Assembly (NCBI GenBank): GCA_029261295.1
Contig: JAJDBP010000002.1
Span: 434,001-498,000, forward strand
DNA length: 64,000 nt
Direction: 5' to 3'
From: Nitrospirales bacterium
GTDB taxonomy: Bacteria > Nitrospirota > Nitrospiria > Nitrospirales > UBA8639
Below the pieces are notes generated by a model. It was not told the origin of the DNA. It saw only the letters and a list, made by a program, of their open reading frames with translations, and searched no databases. Positions 27,327-36,955 of the stretch are shown here, piece after piece; within the stretch, counting starts at the first letter, position 1; each line of letters opens with the position of its first letter. A program made the translations under genes and the position numbers.

Positions 27327-27605
27327 TTAGGCCTTAGCGAGTTTTTTTGATTCGGATAAGGCTTTGTACACCCCGGTTCGTCGTAATAACGCTCGAACCG
27401 AATCGGTGGGTTGCGCGCCTTTTTGGAGCCAAGCGAGGACTCGGTCTTCCTTGAATGTGGCTTTATCGCTTTCCTTTAAAGGATCGTAGGTCCCAATGAT
27501 TTCAAGAAACCTACCGTCTCGCTTCATCTGAGAGTCGGCGGCGACTACTCGATAAAATGGCCGTTTATGTCGCCCCATTCGCGTTAAACGTAAATGAACT
27601 GCCAC
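27327..27605 (-). CDS. rpsP: 30S ribosomal protein S16
   Basis: 92 residues with the S16 pattern: HLRLTRMGRHKRPFYRVVAADS, FLEIIGTYDPL and the ALLRRTGVYKAL C-terminal helix. GTG start with GAGGAG upstream. It lies 57 bases after ffh, the classical ffh-rpsP-rimM-trmD-rplS order. Confidence 0.97.
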   Translation of the reverse strand: MAVHLRLTRMGRHKRPFYRVVAADSQMKRDGRFLEIIGTYDPLKESDKATFKEDRVLAWLQKGAQPTDSVRALLRRTGVYKALSESKKLAKA

Positions 27606-27662
27606 TGGTATTCTCCTCTAGTAAAAAATGAACACATGAAAAATGCAGGGTCTTTGTCAGCT

Positions 27663-29051
27663 TTACCGGGCATGAATAGCACGGATCAGCTTCCCTCGTT
27701 TTTTCTTTTTCTTCCCAATGCCTAATTGCCCACCAACCAATGATTTCATCATTCGGCGGGCATCTAAAAATTGTTTAATTAATCGATTAATCTCAGGAAC
27801 AGATGTCCCACTACCTTTGGCGATCCGTTTTTTCCGATCCCCATTGAGAACCGTATGATCCCGCCGTTCTTTTGGAGTCATGGAATCAATAATGGCCACG
27901 ACCCGCTTCATCTCTTTTTCAGGAACGGCGGCATTGCCGGCACCGGCGGAGCCCATCATATTTTTGATTTTTTGACTGCCAGGCAGCATGTCAATAATCT
28001 GGTCCAAAGAACCCAGTTTATTCACCTGCTGAATTTGGTCGCGAAAGTCCTCTAAGGTTAGGGTATTACTGGAAACCTTTTTTTGCAATGCTTGGGCTTG
28101 TTCTTGTGAAAAGTTCTCTTGTGCTTTCTCTATGAGTGTCAGCACATCCCCCATGCCCAATATGCGAGAGGCCATGCGATCTGGGAAAAAGGGTTCTAGC
28201 GCATCAAGCTTTTCGCCTACCCCTAAAAACTTTATGGGTTTGCCGGTTGCAGCCCGAATGGATAGGACTGCCCCTCCACGAGCATCTCCCTCGACCTTGG
28301 TCAGAATAACGCCAGTAAGCCCTAGAGTTTCATTAAAACGTTCCGCGACGGAAACGGCCTCTTGCCCAGTCATTGAATCTGCGACCAGCAGCATTTCCTG
28401 GGGTTGGACCCCAGTTTGGATATCCACCAACTCCTGCATGAGTTCTTCATCAATGTGCAGGCGACCTCCAGTATCGAGTAGGACCACATCGTAGCCATGT
28501 TCTCTGGCACGAGAGACCCCATCCTTGCAGGTTTGTACAGCTTGGGCGCCGGGTTGGCCTTCGTTGGTCCCGCGATGAACAGGGATATCCAGATCGGTTC
28601 CTAGCGAGGCCAATTGATCTCCTGCGGCTGGGCGTCGCGGATCAGCCGCTACAAGCAGAACACGTTTTCCGTCGGTTTTAAAATAATTGGCAAGTTTGCC
28701 AGTTGTGGTAGTTTTTCCGGATCCTTGAAGGCCCACCATCATAATGATCGTCGGAGGTTGAGAGGACAGATGTAGGGCGCTTTGTTCATGCCCGAGTAGG
28801 TCACGAAGTTCTTCCCATACGACCTTCACAACCTGGTTTGCTGGGGTCAGGCTTTTTAGGACTTCTTGCCCGACGGCTTTTTCCCGAACCTTCTCAATAA
28901 AGTCTTTGACGATCTTAAAATTGACGTCAGCTTCTAGGAGGGCTAGCCGGACTTCCTTTAACGCATCGGTAATATTCTGCTCAGATAACACGGCTTGGCC
29001 GCGTAACTGCTTGAAAACACTCTCGATTTTTTCTGTTAATGTCGTAAACAA
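27663..29051 (-). CDS. ffh: Signal recognition particle protein Ffh
   Basis: 462 residues. N domain at 1-85, then the GTPase domain with GLQGSGKTTTTGK, DPRRPAAGDQL, DTGGRLH and TKVEGDARGG, then a Met-rich M domain with GSGTSVPEINRLIKQF for 4.5S RNA binding and a basic GKKKKKRG tail. It delivers membrane proteins to FtsY. The frame begins MFTTLTEKIESVF at TTG 29051, which fits the family start, but no good ribosome-binding site precedes it. Confidence 0.97.
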   Translation of the reverse strand: MFTTLTEKIESVFKQLRGQAVLSEQNITDALKEVRLALLEADVNFKIVKDFIEKVREKAVGQEVLKSLTPANQVVKVVWEELRDLLGHEQSALHLSSQPPTIIMMVGLQGSGKTTTTGKLANYFKTDGKRVLLVAADPRRPAAGDQLASLGTDLDIPVHRGTNEGQPGAQAVQTCKDGVSRAREHGYDVVLLDTGGRLHIDEELMQELVDIQTGVQPQEMLLVADSMTGQEAVSVAERFNETLGLTGVILTKVEGDARGGAVLSIRAATGKPIKFLGVGEKLDALEPFFPDRMASRILGMGDVLTLIEKAQENFSQEQAQALQKKVSSNTLTLEDFRDQIQQVNKLGSLDQIIDMLPGSQKIKNMMGSAGAGNAAVPEKEMKRVVAIIDSMTPKERRDHTVLNGDRKKRIAKGSGTSVPEINRLIKQFLDARRMMKSLVGGQLGIGKKKKKRGKLIRAIHAR

Positions 29052-29485
29052 GGAAGGCGGTCCTATGCTAAAGATGCTATTTTAAGCAAACTCAAGACAA
29101 TAGAGAAGGCTCTTATCCTCTGTCAAGCAAAGAGAAGTGAATATAACGGCCTGAAATAGTAGCGGTTAGTGGGAAAATACAGTTTTAAGGGATGGTCGTC
29201 TAGCAAAAGACCATCTAAGTCTTGGGGAAACGTACGTCGGTGAATCAGATTTCACTTAGGAGAGTGAATCAGGTAGCTTAGCTTATTGGAATGTAAGGTT
29301 ATAAGCATTTCAAGCAGGGCGATGATGACTACAGGTAAATTAGCCCTATCGCTAGTTTTTCGTAGGGGTAGCTCTACTTGTAGTGGAGCGGTATTATTGG
29401 TTCTCTCTTCAAGCTCCCCTAACAATCTCTTTGGTGCAGTGGGTTATCTTGTACTTCGAAACACGCCTCTCTCGCCGAATGACTT
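29052..29485. other. 434-base gap between divergent ffh and the DUF748 gene
   Basis: Presumably holds the promoters of both transcription units. A small hairpin TTCACT-TAGGAG-AGTGAA is at about 29250-29267, and TGAATCAG occurs twice around it. I could not assign promoter boxes with confidence, and no gene is supported. Confidence 0.5.
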
Positions 29486-32400
29486 ATGAGAAAAAGTTTT
29501 AAAATCCTGCTTATTGTGTGCGTTGGCCTATTCGTCCTTTACACCGGCCTTGGATTTTTGGCTGTCCCGTGGGCCATCATCAATAAACTTCCTCCGATTC
29601 TCACCGAGGAATTAAATCGGCCAGTATCGATTCAAGAGGCAACCTTTAATCCTTTTCTTTTTAAATTACAAATTAAGGGTTTGGCAATTGAAGAGTCCGA
29701 TGGGTCGCCCCTAGGTGGGTTCAATGACCTATTTGTGGACTTTGAAGCGCTGTCTTCCATAAAAAACAAGGCGTATACTTTTGCCCAGGTTCGGTTGGGT
29801 TTGCCCCATGGGCTAGCGGAAGTGCGACCAGATGGATCATTGAATTGGGCTGACCTGGGAAAGCCCTCTGATGAAAGAATTCCCCCTCAAGAAGTTGAGC
29901 CTTCCGCTCCTAAATCTGAGGAGCCAGCTGGCTTGCCCCCGGTGATTATTCAGGATATCCAGATCGAACAAGGGATAGTGGAATTTCAAGACAACTCACG
30001 ACCGACTCCATTTGTCGCTCATATTGTTCCAATTAATCTCAAGTTAGAAAATTTCAGTACGCAAAAAGGACAAGCTAATCCCTATTCCCTGTCGGCTGAG
30101 TTGAGCGATGGAGAACGGATTTCGTGGGAAGGAACGCTAACGTTAGAGCCTTTTGGTTCCAATGGGCAATTGGCGTTGGATAAGATTCGGTTAGATTCTT
30201 TGTGGGCCTATATGCAGCATCAATTTCGATTTCAGATTTCGCAGGGGCTGTTGAACATTAATGGCAAGTATGAAGTGTTAACGACTTCTGACGGTGTCGA
30301 CGTTCGAATCAATGGTGGAAACGTCATCGTTCAAGATCTTAAAATTGGTGAAGTCGGGGCATCGGATCCGGTCATCACGGTTCCACTCTTTGAAGTGAAG
30401 GGTGTCAGTGTTGATGTGGCTAAGCAATCTGTGACGATTCCATCGGTTGCTGTACGAGATGCACAGTTTGTGGGATGGGTCGATAAAAATGGCACCATGA
30501 ATTATCAAACGTTGTTTGCGCCGATTGAATCTCCAATAGATTCGTCCGCTTCCGTTCCTCCTCCAGCAGATGAGGTTGAATCAGGAAAAGTTGAAATGCC
30601 GTGGTCTGTGCTTGTCGAAGAATTTGATTGGGAAAACTTCACCATTGATGTAGAAGACCGACAACCAGAAGAGCCAGCGCGAGTATTAGTGGAAGCGCTT
30701 CATTTTCATACATCTCAGGTATCATCGGCGTTGGATAAGCCTCTCCCGGTTGATCTTTCTTTTCAGTTGAATCAGACGGGGAAAGCCGATCTCAAAGGCA
30801 CCGTCAACGCAGATCCCTTATCCGTTGAAATGAATGTGGCGCTTACTCATATTGCTCTCAAACCTTTTGAGCCGTACTTAGCTCCATTTGTGCAATTTGC
30901 CATTGGGAGTGGGGCTTTGAGTTTGACTGGTCAAACTCATTACCAAAATGCATCAAAAACCGAGCCTATGGTGACGTATGCTGGTTCCATTGGTATCTCA
31001 AAGTTGGCATTGGTGGATCCCGAAAGTTCGAAACCCTTTCTGCATTGGAAAGATTTTGAGGTCAACAGTCTTTCACTCAATGTTGAACCTACAACGGTGA
31101 AGATCCAGGAGATTGCGCTCCTTGCCCCAGGGGTCGTATTTTCAATTGCCCCGGATGGGAAATCAAATATGGCGCGTCTGTTTGCCCCACCTGGGCAGAC
31201 AGACGAACCCCCAGGGGAAGATGAAGAATCTACCACCGAAGATAAAGAGCCTCAGGCCAAAGAGACATCGACGCCTCCACTCCCCGTTCAAATAGATACC
31301 GTTCGGATTGATAATCTTCAATTCCAGATGGCTGATCGTTCCATTACACCCAATGTGGCGACGAAGATCGAGGAATTCTCTGGAACGATCAAGGGCCTGT
31401 CTTCCGAACAATTGGCCAAGGCCGATGTGGATCTTGCGGGGAAAGTCGATCGCTACGCGCCCTTTAAAATTAAGGGCCAAATCAATCCTTTGAGCGAAGA
31501 TGCCTATACGGATGTGAGCGTAGTGTTTGAGAATCTTAATCTCACCACGATCTCTCCATACTCAGGAAAATTTGCGGGGTATCCCATTAATAAAGGCAAG
31601 TTGTCATTAGATCTCGCGTATAAACTTTCTCAAAAGGAATTGGTTGGGAAAAATAAGGTGTTGATTGATCAAATGACGATGGGTAGCAAGGTGGAGAGTC
31701 CAGACGCCACGTCCTTGCCTATTCCTCTCGCACTGGCTCTTTTGAAGGATCGGAAGGGTCTTATTGATATTGACCTTCCCATTAGCGGCAATATCGATGA
31801 TCCAGAATTTAGTTACGGTGGCATCATTTGGAATGCCTTGCTAAATCTGATTACGAAAATAGCCACTTCACCATTTTCGCTTGTTGGTGGATTGGTGGGA
31901 GGAGTTCTGGGAGGTGATGCCGATGCGCTTCAATATATCGCGTTCCCGGCCGGAGATAATGAAATGCCACCTCCCGAGCAGGAAAAGTTAGTTGCTTTAG
32001 GAAAGGCCTTATCCGATCGACCAGGATTGAGGCTTGATATTACTGGTGCTGCCGACTCAATTGTCGATGGGAAGGCCTTGGCGGAGGCCAAACTTCTCCT
32101 TCAGATGAAAAAAGCCAAATTTGTTCAACAGCCAGCTTCTAGCGAGCAAGTGCCTCTCAAAATCGATACGTTAGAATTAGCGCAAGAGGAAGAAGCTCAA
32201 TTTCTTAAACAACTTTTTATAGAAAAATTTGGGGAATCAGCATTATCCAAATCAGCCGAAAAAACGGAAAATCCGAAAACTGAGAAAGAATCTGGGAGCA
32301 AGGCTACGAATATTTTAACTGTTGATGAGATGAAGGAAAAACTTCTAGAAGGCCCTATGGTGAATGAAGGGGAATTGCGTGTATTAGCGCAACAACGAGC

Positions 32401-32533
32401 TCAGCACATTCGAGAGTTTTTAATTCAGGAAGGAAAGGTCCCGAGTAATCAGGTTTTTTTAGTTGAAGTTGCCTTGAATCCTGTCAGTGAAGAAGGAATG
32501 GTTCGCATTCCCTTAGCCCTCAATGCCAATTAA
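29486..32533 (+). CDS. DUF748/AsmA-like envelope protein
   Basis: 1015 residues. One N-terminal transmembrane helix (ILLIVCVGLFVLYTGLGFLA), then a very long beta-rich periplasmic part. LPPILTEELNRPVSI...FNPFLFKLQIKGL is the opening of DUF748 proteins. The repeated 'LDLAYKLSQKELVGKNKV' and 'PISGNIDDPEFSYGG' segments fit the AsmA-like bridge fold. The C-terminal third has LRLDITGAADSIVDGKAL. AsmA-like proteins carry lipids between the membranes in other Gram-negatives; the role here is inferred. Two acidic, Pro-rich linkers break the chain near residues 135-150 and 570-600. Confidence 0.85.
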   Translation: MRKSFKILLIVCVGLFVLYTGLGFLAVPWAIINKLPPILTEELNRPVSIQEATFNPFLFKLQIKGLAIEESDGSPLGGFNDLFVDFEALSSIKNKAYTFAQVRLGLPHGLAEVRPDGSLNWADLGKPSDERIPPQEVEPSAPKSEEPAGLPPVIIQDIQIEQGIVEFQDNSRPTPFVAHIVPINLKLENFSTQKGQANPYSLSAELSDGERISWEGTLTLEPFGSNGQLALDKIRLDSLWAYMQHQFRFQISQGLLNINGKYEVLTTSDGVDVRINGGNVIVQDLKIGEVGASDPVITVPLFEVKGVSVDVAKQSVTIPSVAVRDAQFVGWVDKNGTMNYQTLFAPIESPIDSSASVPPPADEVESGKVEMPWSVLVEEFDWENFTIDVEDRQPEEPARVLVEALHFHTSQVSSALDKPLPVDLSFQLNQTGKADLKGTVNADPLSVEMNVALTHIALKPFEPYLAPFVQFAIGSGALSLTGQTHYQNASKTEPMVTYAGSIGISKLALVDPESSKPFLHWKDFEVNSLSLNVEPTTVKIQEIALLAPGVVFSIAPDGKSNMARLFAPPGQTDEPPGEDEESTTEDKEPQAKETSTPPLPVQIDTVRIDNLQFQMADRSITPNVATKIEEFSGTIKGLSSEQLAKADVDLAGKVDRYAPFKIKGQINPLSEDAYTDVSVVFENLNLTTISPYSGKFAGYPINKGKLSLDLAYKLSQKELVGKNKVLIDQMTMGSKVESPDATSLPIPLALALLKDRKGLIDIDLPISGNIDDPEFSYGGIIWNALLNLITKIATSPFSLVGGLVGGVLGGDADALQYIAFPAGDNEMPPPEQEKLVALGKALSDRPGLRLDITGAADSIVDGKALAEAKLLLQMKKAKFVQQPASSEQVPLKIDTLELAQEEEAQFLKQLFIEKFGESALSKSAEKTENPKTEKESGSKATNILTVDEMKEKLLEGPMVNEGELRVLAQQRAQHIREFLIQEGKVPSNQVFLVEVALNPVSEEGMVRIPLALNAN

Positions 32534-32581
32534 GTTTTTTTAGTTAGACCATTAGACTGTGCTTTTTCCTCATCCCTTTGT

Positions 32582-33385
32582 ATGTCCTTAGGAATCTTTC
32601 TTCCCCCCTTCCTGTATATTTACCTCATATCCTTAAGTCTTTTCTTTTCCCTTTTGTGGGTTCTCCATATTCGAGTTCGAAATGCCTCGTTAGCTGATGT
32701 CGGGTTTTGCTTGGCCTTTGCAATAGTGGTCCTCATTTGTGCGATCTCTAGTGCGGGAGACCTTTCTCGTAAGATGTTGATTGCTGGGATGGGATTAGTA
32801 TACGCCGGACGTCTCGGATACCATTTGTTTCTCCATCGGGTTTGGAACCAGCCAGAGGACGCTCGCTATCAAAGAATCCGCTCTGTACTTGGCCGTTGGG
32901 AATCCATCGGGATTTTTGGGTATTTTCAGTTACAAGGTCCAGCCTCTCTTTTATTTGCCGGGCTGTTATGTTGGGTGATGAATCATCCAGCAGATGGCAT
33001 TCGATGGTGGGACGGTCTTGGAGTCATCATATTTCTTATTGCCATAATAGGTGAGGTATGGGCTGATCGTCAGTTAGAGTTGTTTAGGGAGAATCCAGCC
33101 AATAAAGGAAAAACCTTGCAAACGGGTTTGTGGCACTATTCCCGGCATCCAAATTACTTTTTTGAAAGTTTGCATTGGTGCGCCTATGTTCCATTGGCTG
33201 TTGGTCTCCCTTGGGCATGGGTGTCGATTGTCTGGCCTTTGTTGATGACCATTTCCTTGCTCTGGATCACAGGTGTTCCTTGGGCAGAAGCCCAGGCTCT
33301 TGCTAGCCGAGGGCAGACCTATCGCGACTATCAACGGACGACCAACCGATTCTTTCCTTGGTTTCCACAAACTTCAATCAAATAG
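32582..33385 (+). CDS. DUF1295 membrane protein (steroid 5-alpha-reductase-like)
   Basis: 267 residues with about seven membrane segments. The C-terminal part has the DUF1295/isoprenylcysteine-methyltransferase-like signature LWHYSRHPNYFFESLHWCAY and ends in YRDYQRTTNRFFPWFP. Related proteins reduce or methylate lipid-like substrates using NADPH or S-adenosylmethionine; the substrate here is unknown. It follows the DUF748 gene after 48 bases and is probably co-transcribed. Confidence 0.88.
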   Translation: MSLGIFLPPFLYIYLISLSLFFSLLWVLHIRVRNASLADVGFCLAFAIVVLICAISSAGDLSRKMLIAGMGLVYAGRLGYHLFLHRVWNQPEDARYQRIRSVLGRWESIGIFGYFQLQGPASLLFAGLLCWVMNHPADGIRWWDGLGVIIFLIAIIGEVWADRQLELFRENPANKGKTLQTGLWHYSRHPNYFFESLHWCAYVPLAVGLPWAWVSIVWPLLMTISLLWITGVPWAEAQALASRGQTYRDYQRTTNRFFPWFPQTSIK

Positions 33386-33861
33386 TTGGAGACGTAATTT
33401 TGACGTTACCTATTCGGGCACGTTTTCAGACTTTGTTTCAGAGCCGGTGTGGTTCAATGTGGGATAGTCATAGGCATGCCTAGCCTTTTCATTGGGTGTG
33501 CGTTGGGCCGTATGGAAGATGTTCCGCAAGTGCATCATATTGCCATGAATCAGGATGCCAAATTTACTCGATACCTTTTATGGCAATCGCTTGAGTCTGC
33601 TCAATTTTCATTCTGGTTTTTTTAGGCTCGTCTCTTTCTCTTTATTTCCAACACTGGTTCTTCAAGTTAGCCCAGGGGCGTTGACTGAAAACCTCTTGAG
33701 TTCCTGTTAGTCCTATCACTTGGGAACATAATTGTAATCCCCCTTCGCTATTCATTGGAGAAGAATATTTAGTGTTATAGCAGTTAATTTTTTAACCGAA
33801 AGTTTTCTCACCAGCGGCCGATATCTATATTCGGCAATGATTCAACATTACCCATAATCTG
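33386..33861. other. Gap between the DUF1295 gene and the c-di-GMP riboswitch
   Basis: I see no supported gene. A 49-codon frame from ATG 33476 has no ribosome-binding site and no recognisable product. The promoter for the riboswitch transcript should lie in the AT-rich part near 33720-33820, but I could not place its boxes. Confidence 0.5.
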
Positions 33862-33950
33862 TTTCAGGGCAAACCCATCGTGAGATGGGGACGCAAAATC
33901 ACCGGTCTGCACCAACATGCAGATAGCGGGATTGCCGGGTTGTGGCTGCT
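33862..33950 (+). promoter_or_regulatory. Cyclic di-GMP-I (GEMM-I) riboswitch aptamer
   Basis: All core elements of the class are in order. CAGGGCAAACC opens P2, which is CCATC-GTGA-GATGG capped by a GNRA tetraloop. The invariant GGGACGCAAA follows, then the P3 arm with CCGGTCTGCACC...GCAGATAGCGGG, and the closing GATTGCCGG. It matches the Vibrio Vc2 aptamer nearly base for base in the binding core. It ends 82 bases before the ATG of the metalloprotease gene. Downstream, GGCT...GGA/TCC-AGCC could form a hairpin of the expression platform, but whether the switch is on or off with ligand cannot be told. Confidence 0.93.
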
Positions 33951-34032
33951 TCGGATATTTAGTCCAGCCTTTCCCTTCATTCCTTCCGAGTGCTTCTGTT
34001 TGCCCACAGCTAACCATTTACGGAGGCCTCGC

Positions 34033-36816
34033 ATGGATCACGATGATTCTTCAAAGTTTCCCTCGACATCCAAGGAAGCATTAACGCCCAGCCGACAAAA
34101 AAATCGAGGAAAAACATGGCTTCTGACCATGGGATTGTTGGGTACATTAGCGCAGCCCATATGGGCTGTGGCAGCACCACCAGAGCATGCCAATGCGGTG
34201 TTCATGGATGGGGAAGTGACTATGATTCACATTGATGAAGTGATTCCGGAAAAGTCTCGATTTGCCTACTTTCTGCATCCCAAGGGTGGGAAGGTTGAGG
34301 ATGTCGTCGAGATGATTTTTGAAGGAGAACCTCCCAAGCATCTACGTACGGGGAAGAAAGTCAAAATTAAGGGACGAAAGGCCAAGGGCAAAGTGTGGGT
34401 ATCGGAGGTCGCGGCATTAGATGGAGATAGTTCCACCAGTACAACTAGCGGAAACGTCGCTGAGGCAACAACGGGAGATCGAAAAACGATTACCTTTGTG
34501 ATTAATATGACGGGGGTGGATTATGGAGCACAGGGGGCCTCACCCTATACGCAAACGCATGTGACCAATTCAGGAAAAGCCATGCATGATCCTGTCGCGT
34601 TTTCGGTGAACAGTGCGTATGAAGAAGCCTCCTTTGGGCAAGTGACGTTTTCAGGAAGTACGGCGACAGATGTGTTCTTAGTGTCCGTACCCTATGATCC
34701 GGGAGAAGCTTGTGCCTATCGCACAATTGCCACGCAAGCTGATTCGGCTTCACCTGTTAGTGTCAATGGCTATCGTCACAAAATGTATGTGGTCCCTCCT
34801 AAAGCTATTTCCGGTTGTGGGTGGCTCGCCTTAGGCGAAGTGGGGAGCTATGGGAGTACGTCGACCAGGAAATCCTGGAGTACGCGGATTGATGCCATCG
34901 CCTTCGCTCATGAATTGGGCCACAACATTGGCTGGCATCACGCGGCGACAGATCCAGATAATGATGGCCTCAAAAATGTGGAGTATGGGGATACATCAGA
35001 TCTGATGGGCTACTGTTGTTCCAAGCGCAAGCTCAACAGCGTGCACATTGACCAAGTGGGATGGTTTGATCGAGCGGACTTACAGGACAAATTGGTTGAT
35101 GTCACAGGGGCAGGGGAATATTCCTTGGCACCTTTAGGAACGGCTCCTGGTCTTTCGAGTGACCCTCAAATTCTACGGATCACTCCTTCGACCGGACGCC
35201 CCTATTACTTATCCTATCGACAACGGATTGGCCTTGATGCAGGTATGTCCTCAACCTATGCGACAGGGGTGAATATTCATCGAGGTTCTGAAACGGATAA
35301 TTGGTCTTATTTAGTGAAAGTGCTGAAGAGCGATTTCAGTGATTCGAACCTGTACGAATTTCACGATCCAACCAATAATCTGACAATAATGCAGCTAGAA
35401 AACAATTCAAATTTTGTCTCTGTCGATATTAGTTTTGGAGGAGAATGCGTAGCTGGTGACACGCAGGTTGTTTTGTCTCCTAACAGTCAGGAAGTGAATG
35501 TTCTGACTCAAACCCCATCTTATGTGATGACCATTACCAATAACGATACGGCCGATTGTGGAGATACGGATTATCAGGTTTCTCTTGGAACAGTGAAAGA
35601 TAGTCTGGGTAATGTTGCTCCAGCCATAACAAGTTCTGTTCAGCAATCAGTGGTGACTGTGGGCCCTCAAGGCCAAGGTTCAACCACGGTGACCTTAGGA
35701 TTAGGCGAAGTCGCTAATGGTGCATATACCTTTGGTTTGGATGTGGCCGATCAAAATGTGAATGAACCAATGCATTTTAAACAGACTACAGGTTCTTTGA
35801 ATGTCAATGTGGCGGTTTGTCAGATTGGCACCCCAACGGTTTCAGTCTCGCCCGCTTCTCAGGTCGTGACAAATGTGAGTCAATTACAACCATATACCGT
35901 CACCGTGACGAATACAGATAGTTCGACTTGTCCCTCCAGCAATTGGTCCGTAGGGCTCAATTCTTCATTAAGTGGGGCCATCGCCAATCCGGCATTGAAT
36001 ATAGCGCCAGGGGCCTCCGATTCAACCTCAGTAACCATGAATGTGGTAGGAGCGGTTGATGGTGTGTATCCGATGATATTTGACGTGGTCGATACCGATA
36101 CTGGGGTTGCAACACATGCTGCCCAAGGTTCGGCATCTTTAGAATTAAGTGTGAATAGTTGTGTGATGGGAGCGCCAACAGTTGAACTGAATCCAAGCCA
36201 ACAATTGGTATCCCAGGTGAGTGACCTTCAAGCCTATATGCTGAAGGTGACGAACAATGATAATGCGTTTTGTGATGCCAGTTCGTGGTCGGTGGCTGTG
36301 GCTTCCGGCTTGGGGAGTACGGTGGAAAATCCTACACTGAATGTGACTCCAGGAAACAGTGTGGTGACTACTATCATGATGCAGGTAGTAGGGGTTGCGG
36401 ATGGGACCTATTCCTTGACGGTGATGGTCGCTGATACTGAGCCCGGACATTCAGGTCAGGCTGGAGCGTCATTGCAATTGGATGTACAGGCTCCCACAGC
36501 ACCATCCGGAGTTTCAGCTCAATTGACGGGTAAGCGGCGCAATCAGTCGGTTCAACTCTCGTGGAATCAGGCTAGTGATAGCCCAGGTGGGACGGGCGTC
36601 GCCTCCTATTCAATTTACAGGAATGGCGAATTGCTCAGTTCGACAAGCAATCTTAATTTCAAAGATGCGAATTTTTCAACAACCAATGAAAATGTGTATG
36701 AAGTATATGCGGTTGACCAGGTTGGGCATATTTCTTCGACTCCTGGTAGTGTGACCTACTCCTATGGGGGAGGTAATTCTTCGAAGCCAGGAAATGGGAA
36801 AGGACGAAAAAAATAG
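34033..36816 (+). CDS. Secreted zinc metalloprotease with tandem Ig-like modules and FN3
   Basis: 927 residues from ATG 34033, preceded by GGAGG. The frame runs back to 33880 but that part is the riboswitch. A hydrophobic export signal lies near residue 30-48. The protease domain has HELGHNIGWHH at about 293 (HExxHxxGxxH, three zinc His and catalytic Glu) and a following Met-turn DLMGYC, placing it with metzincins of the M12B/M11 kind. Three Cys-started modules of about 110 residues follow (from 35446, 35815 and 36160), each with VSPxxQ and NPxLNxxPG-like motifs. An FN3 domain and a basic Gly-rich end complete it. The c-di-GMP riboswitch suggests a role in adhesion or biofilm matrix. Confidence 0.9.
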   Translation: MDHDDSSKFPSTSKEALTPSRQKNRGKTWLLTMGLLGTLAQPIWAVAAPPEHANAVFMDGEVTMIHIDEVIPEKSRFAYFLHPKGGKVEDVVEMIFEGEPPKHLRTGKKVKIKGRKAKGKVWVSEVAALDGDSSTSTTSGNVAEATTGDRKTITFVINMTGVDYGAQGASPYTQTHVTNSGKAMHDPVAFSVNSAYEEASFGQVTFSGSTATDVFLVSVPYDPGEACAYRTIATQADSASPVSVNGYRHKMYVVPPKAISGCGWLALGEVGSYGSTSTRKSWSTRIDAIAFAHELGHNIGWHHAATDPDNDGLKNVEYGDTSDLMGYCCSKRKLNSVHIDQVGWFDRADLQDKLVDVTGAGEYSLAPLGTAPGLSSDPQILRITPSTGRPYYLSYRQRIGLDAGMSSTYATGVNIHRGSETDNWSYLVKVLKSDFSDSNLYEFHDPTNNLTIMQLENNSNFVSVDISFGGECVAGDTQVVLSPNSQEVNVLTQTPSYVMTITNNDTADCGDTDYQVSLGTVKDSLGNVAPAITSSVQQSVVTVGPQGQGSTTVTLGLGEVANGAYTFGLDVADQNVNEPMHFKQTTGSLNVNVAVCQIGTPTVSVSPASQVVTNVSQLQPYTVTVTNTDSSTCPSSNWSVGLNSSLSGAIANPALNIAPGASDSTSVTMNVVGAVDGVYPMIFDVVDTDTGVATHAAQGSASLELSVNSCVMGAPTVELNPSQQLVSQVSDLQAYMLKVTNNDNAFCDASSWSVAVASGLGSTVENPTLNVTPGNSVVTTIMMQVVGVADGTYSLTVMVADTEPGHSGQAGASLQLDVQAPTAPSGVSAQLTGKRRNQSVQLSWNQASDSPGGTGVASYSIYRNGELLSSTSNLNFKDANFSTTNENVYEVYAVDQVGHISSTPGSVTYSYGGGNSSKPGNGKGRKK

Positions 36817-36886
36817 CAGTTGCCTTGAATCTTTCAAGGCTTAGCGAAGGGCATCCCTCACTATCATAGCGTGCACCTCCACTGTG

Positions 36887-36916
36887 ACGGGGATCAGATA
36901 CGTATCTGATCCCCGT
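36887..36916. terminator. Bidirectional terminator, perfect 30-base palindrome
   Basis: ACGGGGATCAGATAC followed by its exact reverse complement. It lies between the convergent metalloprotease and ampG genes, with TTATTGTTT after it on the plus strand. On the minus strand the flank is GTCACAGTGG, without T-rich sequence, so termination in that direction would rely on the stem. Confidence 0.6.
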
Positions 36917-36955
36917 TATTGTTTATACCCTTTTTCCTCTTTTCGAATAAAACCT

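Noticed and set aside
29286-29489. Plus-strand frame of 67 codons ending at the start of the DUF748 gene
   Set aside because: TTG start without ribosome-binding site, no recognisable product, low-complexity Ser-rich translation.
33476-33625. 49-codon plus-strand frame
   Set aside because: No ribosome-binding site, no family similarity that I can see, and the upstream frame is unrelated.
33880-34032. Upstream extension of the metalloprotease frame
   Set aside because: These codons overlap the c-di-GMP aptamer, and the ATG at 34033 has GGAGG in the right place.
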